A DNA stretch of 64,000 nucleotides from Zhengitettix transpicula (GCA_037074705.1 CM073592.1:50328129-50392128), one strand, 5' to 3'; counted from the first letter of the stretch, positions 34,760 to 46,950 are shown. Numbers and translations: made by a program. Notes: generated by a model from the sequence alone, not told the origin.

Positions 34760-34794
34760 TAGGAATTATGTTAGATCTTGAACCATCTTGATAC
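34375..34794 (-). CDS. sky: sky coding exon 1 (start codon exon)
   Basis: Coding part 34375-34759, residues 1-128 plus one base. An acceptor-like TTTTAG precedes 34794, so the exon probably begins there with 35 bases of 5' UTR and an upstream exon exists. The start chosen is MKVLMPNML; in-frame TAA lies three codons upstream. Its context (CTA ATG A) is weak, and Met5 or Met8 could serve instead. The exon holds the start of the TBC domain: a basic helix GRKREVKQIIRENAWPI, which fits the known cationic lipid-binding face of the family (inference), and RSQLWPILCQQH. The donor is GATT|GTGAGT. Confidence 0.9.
34766..34786 (-). promoter_or_regulatory. sky: Upstream ORF in sky 5' UTR
   Basis: ATG GTT CAA GAT CTA ACA TAA, six codons, ending 6 bases before the main start. 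Its ATG context (AAG ATG G: purine at -3, G at +4) is much stronger than that of the main start. If transcribed it could damp translation or force reinitiation. Confidence 0.45.
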
Positions 34795-35457
34795 CTAAAA
34801 TTTAAGAGGTTCAATAATTAACTTGTCGAATTCATGTATTTTTAAGTAATAGATGTATAGACATGAATAATAGTTTCTAGAACATTACTTATAAACTGAA
34901 ATTTTGTTGGCCTCCTTGGAGATGTGTAGCAAGTTTATGAATCATTCAGAATGTGTGTCAAAGAGCAACTAATAATTTACTAATATCATTATACTTCCTC
35001 ATATTAGTTAACAGTGTAACAATTAGTTCTGCAATAATTAGTCACGTATAAAATTTCATAAATTTTTGGTTAGAAAGTATTTATTAGATATATCATATAG
35101 CCATACCAACAGTATTCCAGAGTGCTGAAGTCTAAGACTTTTTGAAAAAATTGGGAAGGGGGGATGGTCCTTTCTAATAAGTTTTGAAAATTGCAATGAT
35201 AATATGCAAAGTTTTCCAACACAAGTAAATTCAGACTATGGATACAATCTAAGGGACTATAAAAATTATATGGGAAAAGCTTAGCAAGGATTTTAAGAGT
35301 GTATAATGAATTGTCATTTATTAAAAATTACTGATAAATGAAAGACTTTATATTTCATGATTTAAAGTTTACCATTAAGAAGGGCTACAGACTAAAATTT
35401 TCAACCAATTTAATTCCTATAAACTCTGTTAGCTTCGGGATTACTGGTATTCTTCAC

Positions 35458-35840
35458 CTGCTTCTCCAATTATTTGGGGGATGAGGAGGCGTAAGGGAGC
35501 TAATCATAGACTGCCGTCTTTTTACAAGCGACTTGAATAAGAGGCCGCAATTGTGACCCCCACAATGGGGTACAGGTTCGATCGGCCCTCAGCACGTGCA
35601 GCCAACTGCGCGTCTTCGTCCCTAAATGCTTGGATTTACAAAAGCACCTGCAAACCGAGATTACCATTTTTGTAGCCCGGTTCGAATACGAGGCATCGAA
35701 AACAGATTATGCAAATCAAACTGGCACTGAAGGAAATTCGTCAACGCAACATTATACCTTGTGGCCTGTTTCAATATTTACGAGACGTATTAGTCTGGTG
35801 TTATTGATTCCGAATCAGGATCGGCGGCGGGGCCAACGGT
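35458..35840 (-). promoter_or_regulatory. sky: Candidate 5' UTR exon and promoter of skywalker
   Basis: A donor-like CAG|GTGAAG on the minus strand (exon end 35458) lies where CpG content switches from depleted (left) to normal (right). Upstream, a GC-box-like GGCCCCGCCGCC (35823-35834, read in minus) lies in a GC-rich patch. Together with the acceptor at 34794 this would give an intron of about 660 bp before the start-codon exon. Position and extent are inferred; no transcript evidence. Confidence 0.35.
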
Positions 35841-37911
35841 TCATCCGTTGCTTCGAGTTTAAGAATATACGACACACCCATATCAATTATTACTTATTTA
35901 ATTAGTCAATCACTGAAAACTGCATAAATGCTCAAGTGGACTGCTTAATTGTGTTCACACTAGAGGTAAAAAGAATGCATGTTAAAATTTGCACGGATGC
36001 GTAGTCCCGGAGTGATCAGTCCGAAATATATATAATTGTAGAATAAGTTTAATTGTGTGGTTATTTTACAACAATTAATTGAAGTTTCCGACACGATAAC
36101 CGAAACCTAGTGATGCATAAAATTAAACTATCCAAAAACAAACCTACTGGTCATTTTGATTTAACAAAATAGGTCTGATTTTATGAATAATTATAGATCG
36201 TACAGTCTCCATATGAGTTACTATTTATTATTCCGGAAGCTTTCGGCAATTCATGTCAAATTTTTCCTAAAATATTATACAATTATTACAACAACAATAA
36301 TAGAAAAGTGTACATTCAAATTATATTTTTAAAAAATATACCTTACTGTTGTAACTATTTTACGGTTTGTAAATTTTATGCAGATTCCGAACTAACATTC
36401 CAAGATCAATTTTGTAAACAAACTTAGCGTGTAGCATGTGATCCAATTACAGAAAGGAAAATTCAACCAGAAGTCAAAAATTACATATTTAATACTTGTA
36501 TAAATATATTAGTATCTTTTTCTCTTTGCAGATTTAATAGTTCACGCCAATGCATTTATAATTTCACCCAAACAATGCAGACAAAAAAAAAGGGCTCCGC
36601 TGAAAATTAAAAAAAAAATTATCTTGCAATCTGAAGTTTTTATAGTCGTGCTCAATGGTTTAGCTCTGTACGCACCAGGCAGTCTGATGAAAGAGAAAAA
36701 GGTTAAAGCGTATGTTGGGGGAGGGGGGGGGGCGCCCTTTGGTGTTCAACAAGTTGTGAGTGCCAGAGCTATTTTCATATTTTGGCGTCGACTTTGTACA
36801 CAACACATATGTCCGTCCAGCACAAAAGGCAAACCAGCGTCTGGCGATACCTGCAAAGTGGATTGAGTTCGAGTCCCGCCCAGGGACCCCTCCCAATTCG
36901 CAGCTCATCAGCATTCTGGAAACGCCACCGCCGTTTGTCGTACGGCGAGGTTATTACTGACGTCACATCCACACCTCCATAGACAGAATTTTAGCTACTT
37001 CTCGTCCATGTGCATATTTTATTTTAATTGAACGTAAGCCCCTTTGACATTTCTTTGACGGGAAACTACAGTCCTGGAATAATGAATAAACAAGTGCCCC
37101 ACGAAAAATCACACGGAACGGGGGAGCATTATATCAGTATTAATTCAGTATTAATTGATCAAGATAAATTCTTATGTAAACAATAAAGCATGTTAATAAA
37201 AAATTGCTTCTTATACTCAACGTCACAATGTTCAGATATCAGTTTGGTGCCAACATGAGACCTTTGACAGACATTACCAGAGATATTATCTATTAAAATT
37301 TTATGTAATTGGATAAGTGGTTCGACAATGGATAAAGGAAGAGCAATAAACTAAAAGATACATACAGAGTCAATTACTTATACAATTATCTACACAACTA
37401 CTGTACAGTGATTGAAACCCACTGTCAATTCAGAATTTAAAATAGAAAGTAATCTAGTGAAATATGCAAAACGGCAAAGACAGAATATTTAGGTTAAATA
37501 CGATACCGAGTAGGAAACTAAGAAGAAATACAGAGTATGGGTAGCTACAAGCGTTTCATGAAAAACTTGTGATTAGATAGTGGTACTGTGGATAGCTTTG
37601 AGTAGGAAGACACGTGTAAAATTTTTATATTTTTAGGATATTACGCCATCAAATCATTTTGCATTATAAGACAAGAGATAGATCGATTGCATATTGAGAT
37701 TACAGCCAAACGCAGCTGACTAGGCTGGATTAAAAGACAAGCACGATCCTCCCAGTCTGCGTATGCGTCATTTATGTTCAAAACGTTGCTTTATTGTAAG
37801 GAAGAAATGTTGCATAAGGAAGCTTGTTTATTTGTAAAATTTTGTAATTTGTCTCAACAATTAAACAATTGCCACAAGAACTTTTGTGATGGTAGCGTGA
37901 CATGGTCGCTT
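35841..37911. other. Intergenic DNA, CpG-normal patches, no gene seen
   Basis: A GC- and CpG-rich patch at 36700-36975 carries overlapping frames on both strands (65 to 84 codons) and a B-box-like GAGTTCGAGTCCCGC (36865-36879). It may be a decayed tRNA-derived retroposon, but no A box or tail was found. Nothing else recognised. Confidence 0.45.
36716..36733 (+). repeat. G-run with G-quadruplex potential
   Basis: GGGGGAGGGGGGGGGG-type tract followed by CGCCC, in a GC-rich patch. Confidence 0.7.
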
Positions 37912-38640
37912 TCATCGCAGTGCCTCCTCCTCCTCGGCCCCTCTAACGATCATAGCCCAATCTTGCCGGTCCTCTGCTCGTTTCCTCCATCTTCTAACAC
38001 CCATCTTTTGTAAGTCGTCCTCCACATCGTCTAACCATCGTTTTCGTGGTCTCCCTTTGTTCCTTCTGCCACCTGCATTTCCTTTGTAGATCTTTTTGAC
38101 AACCCTGTCTTCCGACATTCGCTCTACATGGCCCAACCATCTCAGACTGTTCCCCTTTATATTCAATACAATGTCTGCATACCCATACTGTTCCTCCAGT
38201 TCCCTATTTCCTCGTATTCTCCATTTCCCTGCTTCGTTTACCGCTCCTAAAATCCTTAATATTTTCCTTTGCCATCTTCTCAAACACTCTTCTTCTGCCG
38301 CGGTCATGGTCCATGTTTCCGAGCCATGTGACCACCGGTCTTATCATTGTTCTATAAACAGTCACTTTCAGTTTCCTGTTCAGACTACGTGACTTGAGAG
38401 TCTTAAGTACTTAAAATTCTCACATCTCTCATAGTAAACTATTTGGATTGATGGCTGTTTTCCATAGCACTGTTTCTCCTTGAAGAAGAGAGATATTTTG
38501 TTTTGGTATTATTTACTCTCAAGCCCTAATTCTTCTGCCTCCTTTTCCAGCCTGTCCAGCCCTTCCTCTAGCTCTTTTAGATTTCTGGACAGCATGCATA
38601 CATCATCCGCCAGCCTTCCGAATTGCGCCGGACAGTGTTA
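37912..38640 (-). pseudogene. Broken non-LTR retrotransposon reverse transcriptase, C-terminal part
   Basis: Read from 38640 down, the remnant starts with a LADD version of the YADD catalytic box (RLADDVCMLSRNLKELEEG). It passes stops and frameshifts through TKTKYLSSSRRN, ENFKYLRLSSH and IRPVVTWL. The longest open piece (37912-38307, 131 codons) has TMTAAEEECLRRWQRKILRI, LRWLGHVERM and GRPRKRWLDD, and ends EALR at a stop. This is the familiar RT thumb and tail of insect endonuclease-RT retrotransposons. The N-terminal endonuclease and most of the RT are missing (5' truncation) and the frame is broken at least three times, so it is inactive. Confidence 0.9.
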
Positions 38641-41600
38641 AGGATTCAACACGAATATCGAAACAAAATTATAGAAAAAAATGGAGAAATATGGAAGCCT
38701 TTTTTGTTATTACTGATCGGTTGAGATAATTTTTTTCAATTTATAGAATTCAGAGTAGAGATGAATGTCATGAACCATTGTTAATGGAACTATGACGTCG
38801 AAGATATACAACGATGAAACAAGAACAGCGTCGTAATGACTAGAGTACAACGAAGGACGCTGTGGCCGAAGGCGAAGACGTCTGCATGAACAAATTGCGA
38901 AATATTCAATTTTGGAACTTGGGTAACTATAGGCCATATGAATCACTCAACAATTTTCCCAAGGCCGATAAAATAAACGGATGCAAACAAGATATCAAAC
39001 GGCCTTGGCATTATTTTTAGATCATTTATCATTTGATTCATTTAAATTTTGACAGTGAAAAAGACCACTGCTTGCGTATTGTTACACTGTCACGTTACAA
39101 TTTTGTTCTAACCCTAATTTAATTTTTATTTATATTTAATTAAATATCACAGCTGCATACCACACTGCATTAAACAGTGAAATTAAGAGAATGGGGGCAT
39201 TTCCCTAGTCAACGAATGTATTTCACAAGCTTTAATTATATTGTTGATGAGAGAACTTGGTTTATGCAGACGAGACGCTTTCCATTTCCGTCTTTCCACC
39301 TGTTTTGTTCCCAGACATCAAGCCATGCTTCCTACATGCCATCCTCCCGACATAAAAGCTCTGCTAATATTTAAAAATACTAGAAAATTTAAACTAGCTA
39401 CTGGACTGATAACCCGTCAGCTGGCAATAAATTTTGACTTCGTGTCGACTGAAAGGCAACCTAATGTGATAAATGTCAGTAGCTCGGAGATTTAAGGGCC
39501 ATTAGAACCGCAGAAGCGGAAAAATTCCTATACTTTACGATTTGCGGAATAAAGTAAACGAAAGATTCTTAGGTTACACTTTTACTTTGTACAAGTTCGA
39601 ATTATTAACCGTAATACGTTCACAAATCCACAAACTGTTTCAAATTATTAATCGTATTCAGACAATTGCTTTTCTAATTATAAAAAAACTCGATAAACTA
39701 AAAATTACACATTTATAAATAAAATGTTTTTTTCGGTCACGGCACTCAAGGGAGAATGACTCGACTATCAAAATTTTGTGAAATTTTAACCTGAAGACGT
39801 AGCAAAGTTAGAGACGAAACGTAATTTAATTTTCCATAAATAAATATTTCGTCTCACTTCAAATTTGCTGTTTATTATTTACAACTTGTCTCAATAGTCA
39901 GAATATAAATATTATTAAAAATTACACGCTAACCTCGCATATACCAGACAAATTTCATGAAACCGAAGAGATATTTTGCAACTTCATCGAATTTCATAAT
40001 AATCTTAGAACCTACTAATTATTTTTTGTAGCCTATAATCTTCAAGAGAGAAAATTCAAGTATTTCGGCCATGGAAGTTGATAAAGGGAGACCAATTGTT
40101 TTGTTATATTGTTTTACTCAAATATAAAACATTTTAATAGTTTCTTAAATAATGCAATTTATTTATTTATGGTCCAACCTTTTGTTTTTTCATCAGATTT
40201 AATTTTTTTAGATACATCTGAAGACGTGCCTAAACTACTAGCTCTTCGTAAGATCTTAAAATCAAGACGCTTTGCCCTGTCAGCACAGTTGACCTGGGAA
40301 ATGTTTTTTGACACTCTCTCTTCAGGAAATTATCCGGGAGAAACGTCGAGAGGTAGGGTGGAATTTGAACACCGCATTCGATGTAGGGTATTTTGTTGGA
40401 CAAAAAGGAGGCAGTCGCACAGGTGTGAAGTCCCCGGAGAGGAGCCGTGACAGGAAAGCAAATAGTGAGAAGTCTTGTCGGCGTTAACATTGAAGAACCA
40501 GTAGGATCAAATGTTTGAAGGTGATTAGCCGCGGCTGGGAAAATAAAAAGATTAGAGAAAGTAATATACATTTTAAAAGTGAACGATTCAAGTTTTGTGC
40601 CCGAGATGTATTTTGTCTAGAATCTACCACTGACGGCTACCGAATTCCAGGAAAATAACTAAAGGTCGTCAGAGGAGCTATCGCAAGCAGGATTAGAATT
40701 TTTAAATCCAGACCTCGAATTATGGACTATACTAAGCATGAAAAGTATACATTGATCTGTCAATTTTTTTATTGTAATTTTATTTCAATAAAATCTGTAA
40801 CAATCTATTCAGTATCATTTTATTATTATAATAAAACATGTAATTTACGCTGGACTGATTTCTTAATATTTAATAATCCTGTATAACCTAGCGATTGGCC
40901 GCGTTCTGGGTCACTCATGATGTATCAGATTCTAGTACCAAACACTGACCGCATTTTCATTTCACATTTTTTAATCGTACTTCAGGATCACTACTGACCA
41001 AGTCATTCCGTGTAAAACGTCTATCGCGACTAGACCTGTTGCATCCTTGGCGCCATGTCCATGTTCGCGAGTTTTCGCTTTCACAGTACAATTACATTTC
41101 CTTCAAGCTTGATTCTCCCATTGATCTCTGGTATATTGTTGTTACTCCCGTACACGTTCATCATGTACAAGTTAATTGATGAAAGCAATCAGAGTCCCTG
41201 TATTGAATATATACCTACAATCCACGTTACAACGTGAAGATGAGTATCCAATTTGAAAGGAAAGAAGATTTATACAGATTATGCTGGTTCTGCACACTAA
41301 AAAAATTAATTTGTCGTGTATGCAAATAAATACATTATCAAAATGGAAGAACAAAAGAAATTACGTTTCAATTACTTAATTTGATACAATTACCTTCACG
41401 TAGAGAAACTGTATACACCATTTCCAAATCACTTGTAAACAGTAGAGGTTATACGAAAGACTGGACTTAGAAAACGATTTCGATTAAACTTCCGAGACTT
41501 GGCAACCCTAAATTGTGTTCGAATAATGCATTGAATGTAAACTTGCAAATTTAAAAATAATGGATGGCGGGTATGTATACTATAAGGGTGATGCAGTATG

Positions 41601-41889
41601 TAAATGGAGTCGGGACAAAAGTATCGCTTTAATACGAATCTCAGTGATGTCTAAATTTAAAACTAAACACACATTAACGTTAGTGAATAGTACCGATGTG
41701 TGAACTTTATTATTTGGATATTTACCTCAATTAAAATATTTTTTGGAGTGTAGGGTGACATATCAACTTAGAAAATTTGTTCCGAAGAAAACTTGAAAAC
41801 CCTGCACTCAGTCTTCGCAGAATAGCGTGCGTGATTCTACAACATACTCAAGAGGAAATGAATTTTTGTGAGTTATTTTTAGTAGTAGC
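38641..41889. other. Intergenic DNA, no gene seen
   Basis: Contains overlapping frames of up to 113 codons at 40109-40571 on opposite strands, in a GC-richer patch with no recognisable motif. A retroposon-like end (39791-39858) is listed separately. Confidence 0.5.
39791..39858 (+). repeat. Retroposon-like end with CTGAAGA..GAAAC and 9-bp inverted repeat
   Basis: CTGAAGA at 39791-39797 and GAAAC at 39816-39820, typical of insect SINE or Penelope-like ends. GAGACGAAA (39811-39819) is perfectly inverted as TTTCGTCTC (39850-39858). Confidence 0.45.
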
Positions 41890-42245
41890 GCATAGTTGAG
41901 ACAACTTCCCGTGCAACGAACATCGTAATCAGACCATGCACGTCCGGTAACGGACCAGGAAAGAGAGAGGCGGGGAAGCGCGTGCAACTAGGTTCGAGTC
42001 GGGAAGGGCAACAACAGGGCCTAACGAAGGTTATTTATACAGAGCTCGCAAGCAGCTAGCAAAATCGGAAGTCTGCGTGTGTATTTCCAGCCGTGACGCG
42101 CCGGACACGGTGTAAACAGTCTCGTGTCCGTGCGCCAAGGAGTCTTTCGTTAGCGACGGCCCGCTAAGTGCTTTGATTTGTGGTCGATCCGAGCACGTGC
42201 TATCAACTTGAAGGGGAAACACGTTTATTAGACGCATAACCACAA
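41890..42245. promoter_or_regulatory. CpG-rich patch, possible promoter
   Basis: One of the most GC- and CpG-dense patches of the window (CGTCCGGTAACGG, GGCGGGGAAGCGCGTGC, GTGACGCGCCGGACACGG). A TATTTATA-like box lies at 42031-42038 on the plus strand. A B-box-like GGTTCGAGTCGG at about 41992 is also present. A 70-codon minus frame (42031-42243) is unrecognised. It may be a promoter of an unseen gene or a GC-rich repeat. Confidence 0.3.
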
Positions 42246-45126
42246 CACTGCTCTAGATACCATTCGTCATACAAAATTCACAAAATATTCTCAGTTTGAA
42301 AAGGATTTGCAAAACTATGTCGTCACGATCTCGTCCAGATCTCGGAAAACAAGGATGAATTTTCCGCAATTTACATTTTGAGATCTCCATGCTCTCAAAT
42401 CCGCAACGTAAGTCATATTTCACGGTAAATTGCTCTCGTCGCCACATTTTCATACGATATACATATAGACACATGTACACAATTGAATTTTCCCTTCATA
42501 GCCTTCGTAGGATGATAACATATGAAAAACGAAAGTTTTTACGGTAAAATTACGGAATATCAGAAAGAGACCAGACCATTGGAAAAAAATTAACTAGCAA
42601 GTACCTAGATATCAAACTTTACAAATAAAAATTAATGGTCGGTCTATTAGGCCAGTTTCAATATGTAAAACACCATGTGACGTTATTAAATAACATACAA
42701 ATAAGAAAATTTTGTGTTCGTAAAAGGGAATAACTAAGTTTCCCTGTGTAATAATTGCAACCAGTTTCGCAATTTACTCCAGATAACAAGGCATGTCGTC
42801 ATGCACTAACATTCATAAAAGTTCAGAGAACTCTTTAATTATGCACTTCCAGACCAGAGTTGTACTACACTTTTATTCTTCTCTCAATATAAGAGAATTT
42901 CATTCCTGAAATTTGGCCGTCGAGTTTTGTGACGCCATTGTCACGAAGACCAATTACTTTGGAAATAAATTTATATTTCAGATGACATTACGTACTCTAG
43001 ACAAGGTCCCTTGGTTCAGCAATAACCAAACTTATCACAACCTTAAAATTCCATTCAAGACAGAAGTCGTCAGTTAGCAGTCTGATGACTAGATAGACTA
43101 TGGCCGGAAGAACCTCACTTAATAAAACCTGGATACCAGCCAATGGACGGTGCTCTACGTGTCAATCATAAATCATATCAAAACATTTACTTATTACTCT
43201 TGTATATACTAAAAAAAACTAAATTGGCAGCTGAACTAATAAAGATAAATATTTATGATTTTCCGTTCTCCGGATCAATGAAGTAGTCATAGACAGGCGC
43301 AATAATACATGCCGGTGGTTCGAAAAATAAATATTTTGACGCTTCACGCATTTTTGAAAATTTAAAAATATAGTTCCTTTGGAAGTGGTTTACAACGTTG
43401 ACTCATGGCCCCAAAGTAGTATTGTCGTTATATATTTCGCCACAAGATGAGAAAAAGCTGACCACGTTGGAAGCAATTTCGCACTTCACTGTCCCGATAT
43501 CATCCTTAGTGCGCTGAGAAATGTGAGCGTACACTTTGGTTATCAAGCTTACGAACGAGTGCACAGACATTGACAATTTTCCTCTCGTTCAACAAATTCG
43601 ACCTTCAAGCAATATCTAACAGCTTTAACCCTTTAGTGAATGATTTTTCTATTTTTTTAAACTAAATTTTTTAACACTTATATTTGTGAATACAATACGG
43701 AAAAAATAACCAAAAAATTATTAAACGTGATTAAAGTCAATCTGGCTCATGATGTAGCGCACATTCAACGTATTAGAGCTAATTTATCAATAATTCACAT
43801 TAATTGGATAATTATTATTTTAGTGCAATTAAAATACCCCGAAAATGACGCTTAAATTTTCTTTCTTGAAAAAAAACAACAAATCCACAAAAAATAAATA
43901 TTCTGAAGTTGACCGACGGGTAGAAAAATCTGGCTTAAGGGGTTGACTCACAGAAAGCCAGGACAGGCATGTTTTAACATGTCCAAATTTCACATTTCCT
44001 GAAGTGCACGTTTCATCTCTGCATCACAAATTAGCTCACTTAGAAACCAACAGACACGTCTGGGGTGATACTAAAAGTTATTTCACATATATGCAACACT
44101 GTGCACTAAAGGGTTGAGATAATCACTACGTGCTTAATATTGGGGTCCTCTAGTTTCCATAAGCCAAACATCTCGTATATAATTATTCCACCTGTACTTC
44201 AGGAGACCTATGTAATAGCGATTGACATCGCAATAATAACACACAGAACCAATAGGATTCTTTTAAATAAAATTATATCAGGGGCCTCTAAGACAGAATT
44301 TTTTCATTGTTATCTCACAAGTTTTGCCAATCGCTACAGCCTCCGTATTCCATTGTTTAAAATCACTCGAACTCTGTTCTGAATCCCACTTACTGGAATA
44401 TCTCGTGTAAGTTCAAAGTTTACACTGTGCTATTTCTGCGGCGACGCGGTTAGAACACAGATGCCAAGCCAGTGAAGATGTTCACACACATAGTTTCCGT
44501 TACATATTAAGCAATCTTGCTAAATCTGGATTCGCAGAGGCCACACAGTTTCTTGCGCAATACGAAAAAAAATTAAGATTATATATAACGAACGAAAATC
44601 TAAAAAAAAACAGCATTGGTCGGCTGCAGAAAACTGGGGAAAAAAAGGGTGCTTTCTGAGAGTTTCAAAAAAATACTGGTGTCCAACAATGTCACGCGAG
44701 AAACAAACATAGAACCAATGACACTTTCCGACGTTCTCAGATAAATAAAATGTCTCAAATTAAAATTAAGATTAAATATACAGATTGTAAAGCACAACTC
44801 ATTTATATTATATCAAATGTAACTGACATTACCAAACAGTCTCAAGAGGGACGCTATTTCTATTTCCTACGTTACCCTGAGCTAGGAAAATATAAACGTT
44901 AGCTGGAAGGAAACGCAAAGGGCTTTCGTCAGTCTCTTCTCAAAACATGAGAGAATGGATCCTCTGAAAATTTCTCAAAATACATTGATTTATTTAGAGG
45001 CACGTTCCCAGAACCGTAGTATACAGGCAGATGAAAATTTGTTTTACATTTCTCACCAAATATCCTTTAGAAGAAACATTAAGACACATTCGTATTTTTA
45101 CGCAAGTCTTGAACAATTTATTTATA
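42246..45126. other. Intergenic DNA, no gene seen
   Basis: Short frames only; no shared repeats or splice-supported exons found. Confidence 0.5.
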
Positions 45127-45150
45127 TATATTTATATTTATATATATATA
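45127..45150. repeat. (TA)n tract at insertion site of element C
   Basis: Imperfect AT/TTTATA repeats directly before TGTAGTAATTA. Confidence 0.85.
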
Positions 45151-45151
45151 T

Positions 45152-46189
45152 TGTAGTAATTAAAAGGAAATATAATTAATTAATAAATAAAAATTTTGGA
45201 CTTGCATTGCTGGTGGCGTAAACGTACGAGTTGGGTAGAAGAATAAGGGACTATAATGCTGGGGTATTGTCGAAAAACATTTTGCTAGACGCGCAGAGCT
45301 CCAGTGTGCGGACAGGAGGCAGAGGAATAACAGTTCGGAAAAAAATTCAGAAAGTGTTTTTGGGGAGGCAAGGCTGTATGTAGTCTAACAGTTTTAATAT
45401 TCAGAACGATCTTTAGTTTCCAGTTTTGAGCAAACAACTGCGACGATTCTACGCAGACTTATTTTCCCCTGATCTAGAATATTTTCGGAGTCTAACCTAT
45501 GTTCAAGAGTTATACATTTCTTCAATTATTGGGAGCCACGTTATTGTATCCAGTAAATAACCAAACTTCGATAATGGTAACAAGTTATTGAAAGAGAGAA
45601 CAGCGAAACAAGTGTTGCAATTAAACTCGGCAAGCAGAAAGTGTTGCCTAGTAAATTCTGTGTTGTATGTCCTGTTTAAAAAATGTTAATAAAAGTAGTG
45701 TGTACGCGTACGTACCCATTTCTTGCTACAACAAAACTTTAAGGTTGACTGAACTTATTACCTGTAAATCCCAAAGTAAATATTTTATCGTCAGATCTCG
45801 GATTTCAGATTTCACATTTTATATTTTAATATTTTACCGATTGTTAAATTAATGCTTTGGTCACATTGTAAATTTAATTGTTTGACCCAAATACTCTTTA
45901 TTGAAGGCCCGATGGTCGGCCCTGAGATCGAGCCGTGGTATATTGTCAAGTTTTAATATGTAATATAATTTCAATAATTGGATTTAATAAATTAATTTAC
46001 TAGTTTACTTTAAATTTGATATTTTAATTAAAACATCAGATCACTTAATTTTAATTTGCTTATCATTTGTTTAAATACTATAAATTGATGCTACAACATG
46101 TGGCACGTATAAATCAGTTAATAAAAGTGATTACTACTATAAATTGACGCTCCAACGTGGTGATTTAATTGTGATTAATCGATAGAGAA
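45152..46189 (+). mobile_element. LTR-like element C (TA-targeted family)
   Basis: Begins TGTAGTAATTAAAAGG after an AT tract and reaches another (TA)n at 46190. The landmark CTTTATTGAAGGCCCGATGG..CGGCCCTGAG (45897-45925) pairs with the same block in element D. The 3' part has two tandem units reading TACTATAAATTGAxGCTxCA, each followed by a primer-binding-site-like CAACATGTGGCACG or CAACGTGGTG (46086-46105 and 46145-46162). The first ends near ATTACTA, as an LTR would. It is 1038 bases with no protein-coding frame; a solo LTR is the simplest reading. Confidence 0.55.

Positions 46190-46216
<27 letters not shown>
46190..46216. repeat. (TA)n microsatellite
   Basis: About thirteen TA units at the right edge of element C. 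Confidence 0.95.
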
Positions 46217-46220
<4 letters not shown>

Positions 46221-46705
46221 ACGTAGTCTGGTATGAAACAAAACCACCACGAGAATTTCAGAAAGAATTATCCCGTTAAATCATCTTTTCAGACAAGGCG
46301 GAAAGCTTTGCTAAAAGGTTTTGAAGCTTTCTTTGAAAACAGTCAGTCCAATAGAGCCATAAAATAGTGGAGAGCAAGTAATTGACAGGCGGTGAGAAGG
46401 AATTTTTGTTCAAAACAGGAAGCTTGAACGGCTGTCGAGCTGGGCATTTCAGAAGCAAAAATAAGTATGAAAGGCAGAGGCTCGATGAAGGCAATTTCTA
46501 TGTAGATAAGAGAGTGGAAGGGGAGAGTAATCAAGTCAGTGAAGCACAAAAACGTCGACACCGCAGACGTCATCCGCGGAGATCATCTCGCTAGGAGCAC
46601 AAGAAGGGTTAGTGTTCTACGAATTCGAAATCAAAGTGTGTCATTTTGGTATTGATCTTGGGATTCTACTTTGGTAACTTCTGTCAACATTGTTCCGATT
46701 ATATG
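46217..46705. other. Intergenic DNA, no gene seen
   Basis: Frames on both strands (up to 76 codons, 46276-46594) overlap in the GC-richer part and are not recognised. Confidence 0.5.

Positions 46706-46740
<35 letters not shown>
46706..46740. repeat. (TA)n microsatellite
   Basis: About sixteen AT units. Confidence 0.95.
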
Positions 46741-46743
<3 letters not shown>

Positions 46744-46769
46744 TAATCGTTTGTTAATAAGATTGATGG

Positions 46770-46950
46770 ATTCTCCCGAAGTTGTTCGTGTATAATTTCA
46801 ACCCCTTTGAGCATGGGAGGGGAGCCCCCTTACGGCATTACATAAAATTAACGCGAAAACATCCGTGATTGGTGTCGAATCCAGGGCTTTGGAAGTCTCT
46901 GAATTTAATTCTGACCCTCAACATGCGGGTCAAGTTGTAGATTAACCCCT
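46770..46950 (-). repeat. Interspersed repeat family G, copy 2 (fragment)
   Basis: Same orientation as copy 1. It shares TATAATTTCAACCCCTTTGA, GCATGGGAGGGGAGC, AAAATTAACGCGAAAACATC and TCGAATCCAGGGCTTTGGA with 180-310. It lacks the ACTAGCTGGG head. Confidence 0.65.

Noticed and set aside
36865..36879. B-box-like GAGTTCGAGTCCCGC (also GGTTCGAGTCGG at 41992 and GGTTCGATCGG at 35576) as tRNA genes or SINEs
   Set aside because: Isolated B boxes without an A box at the right spacing, a cloverleaf or a retroposon tail.
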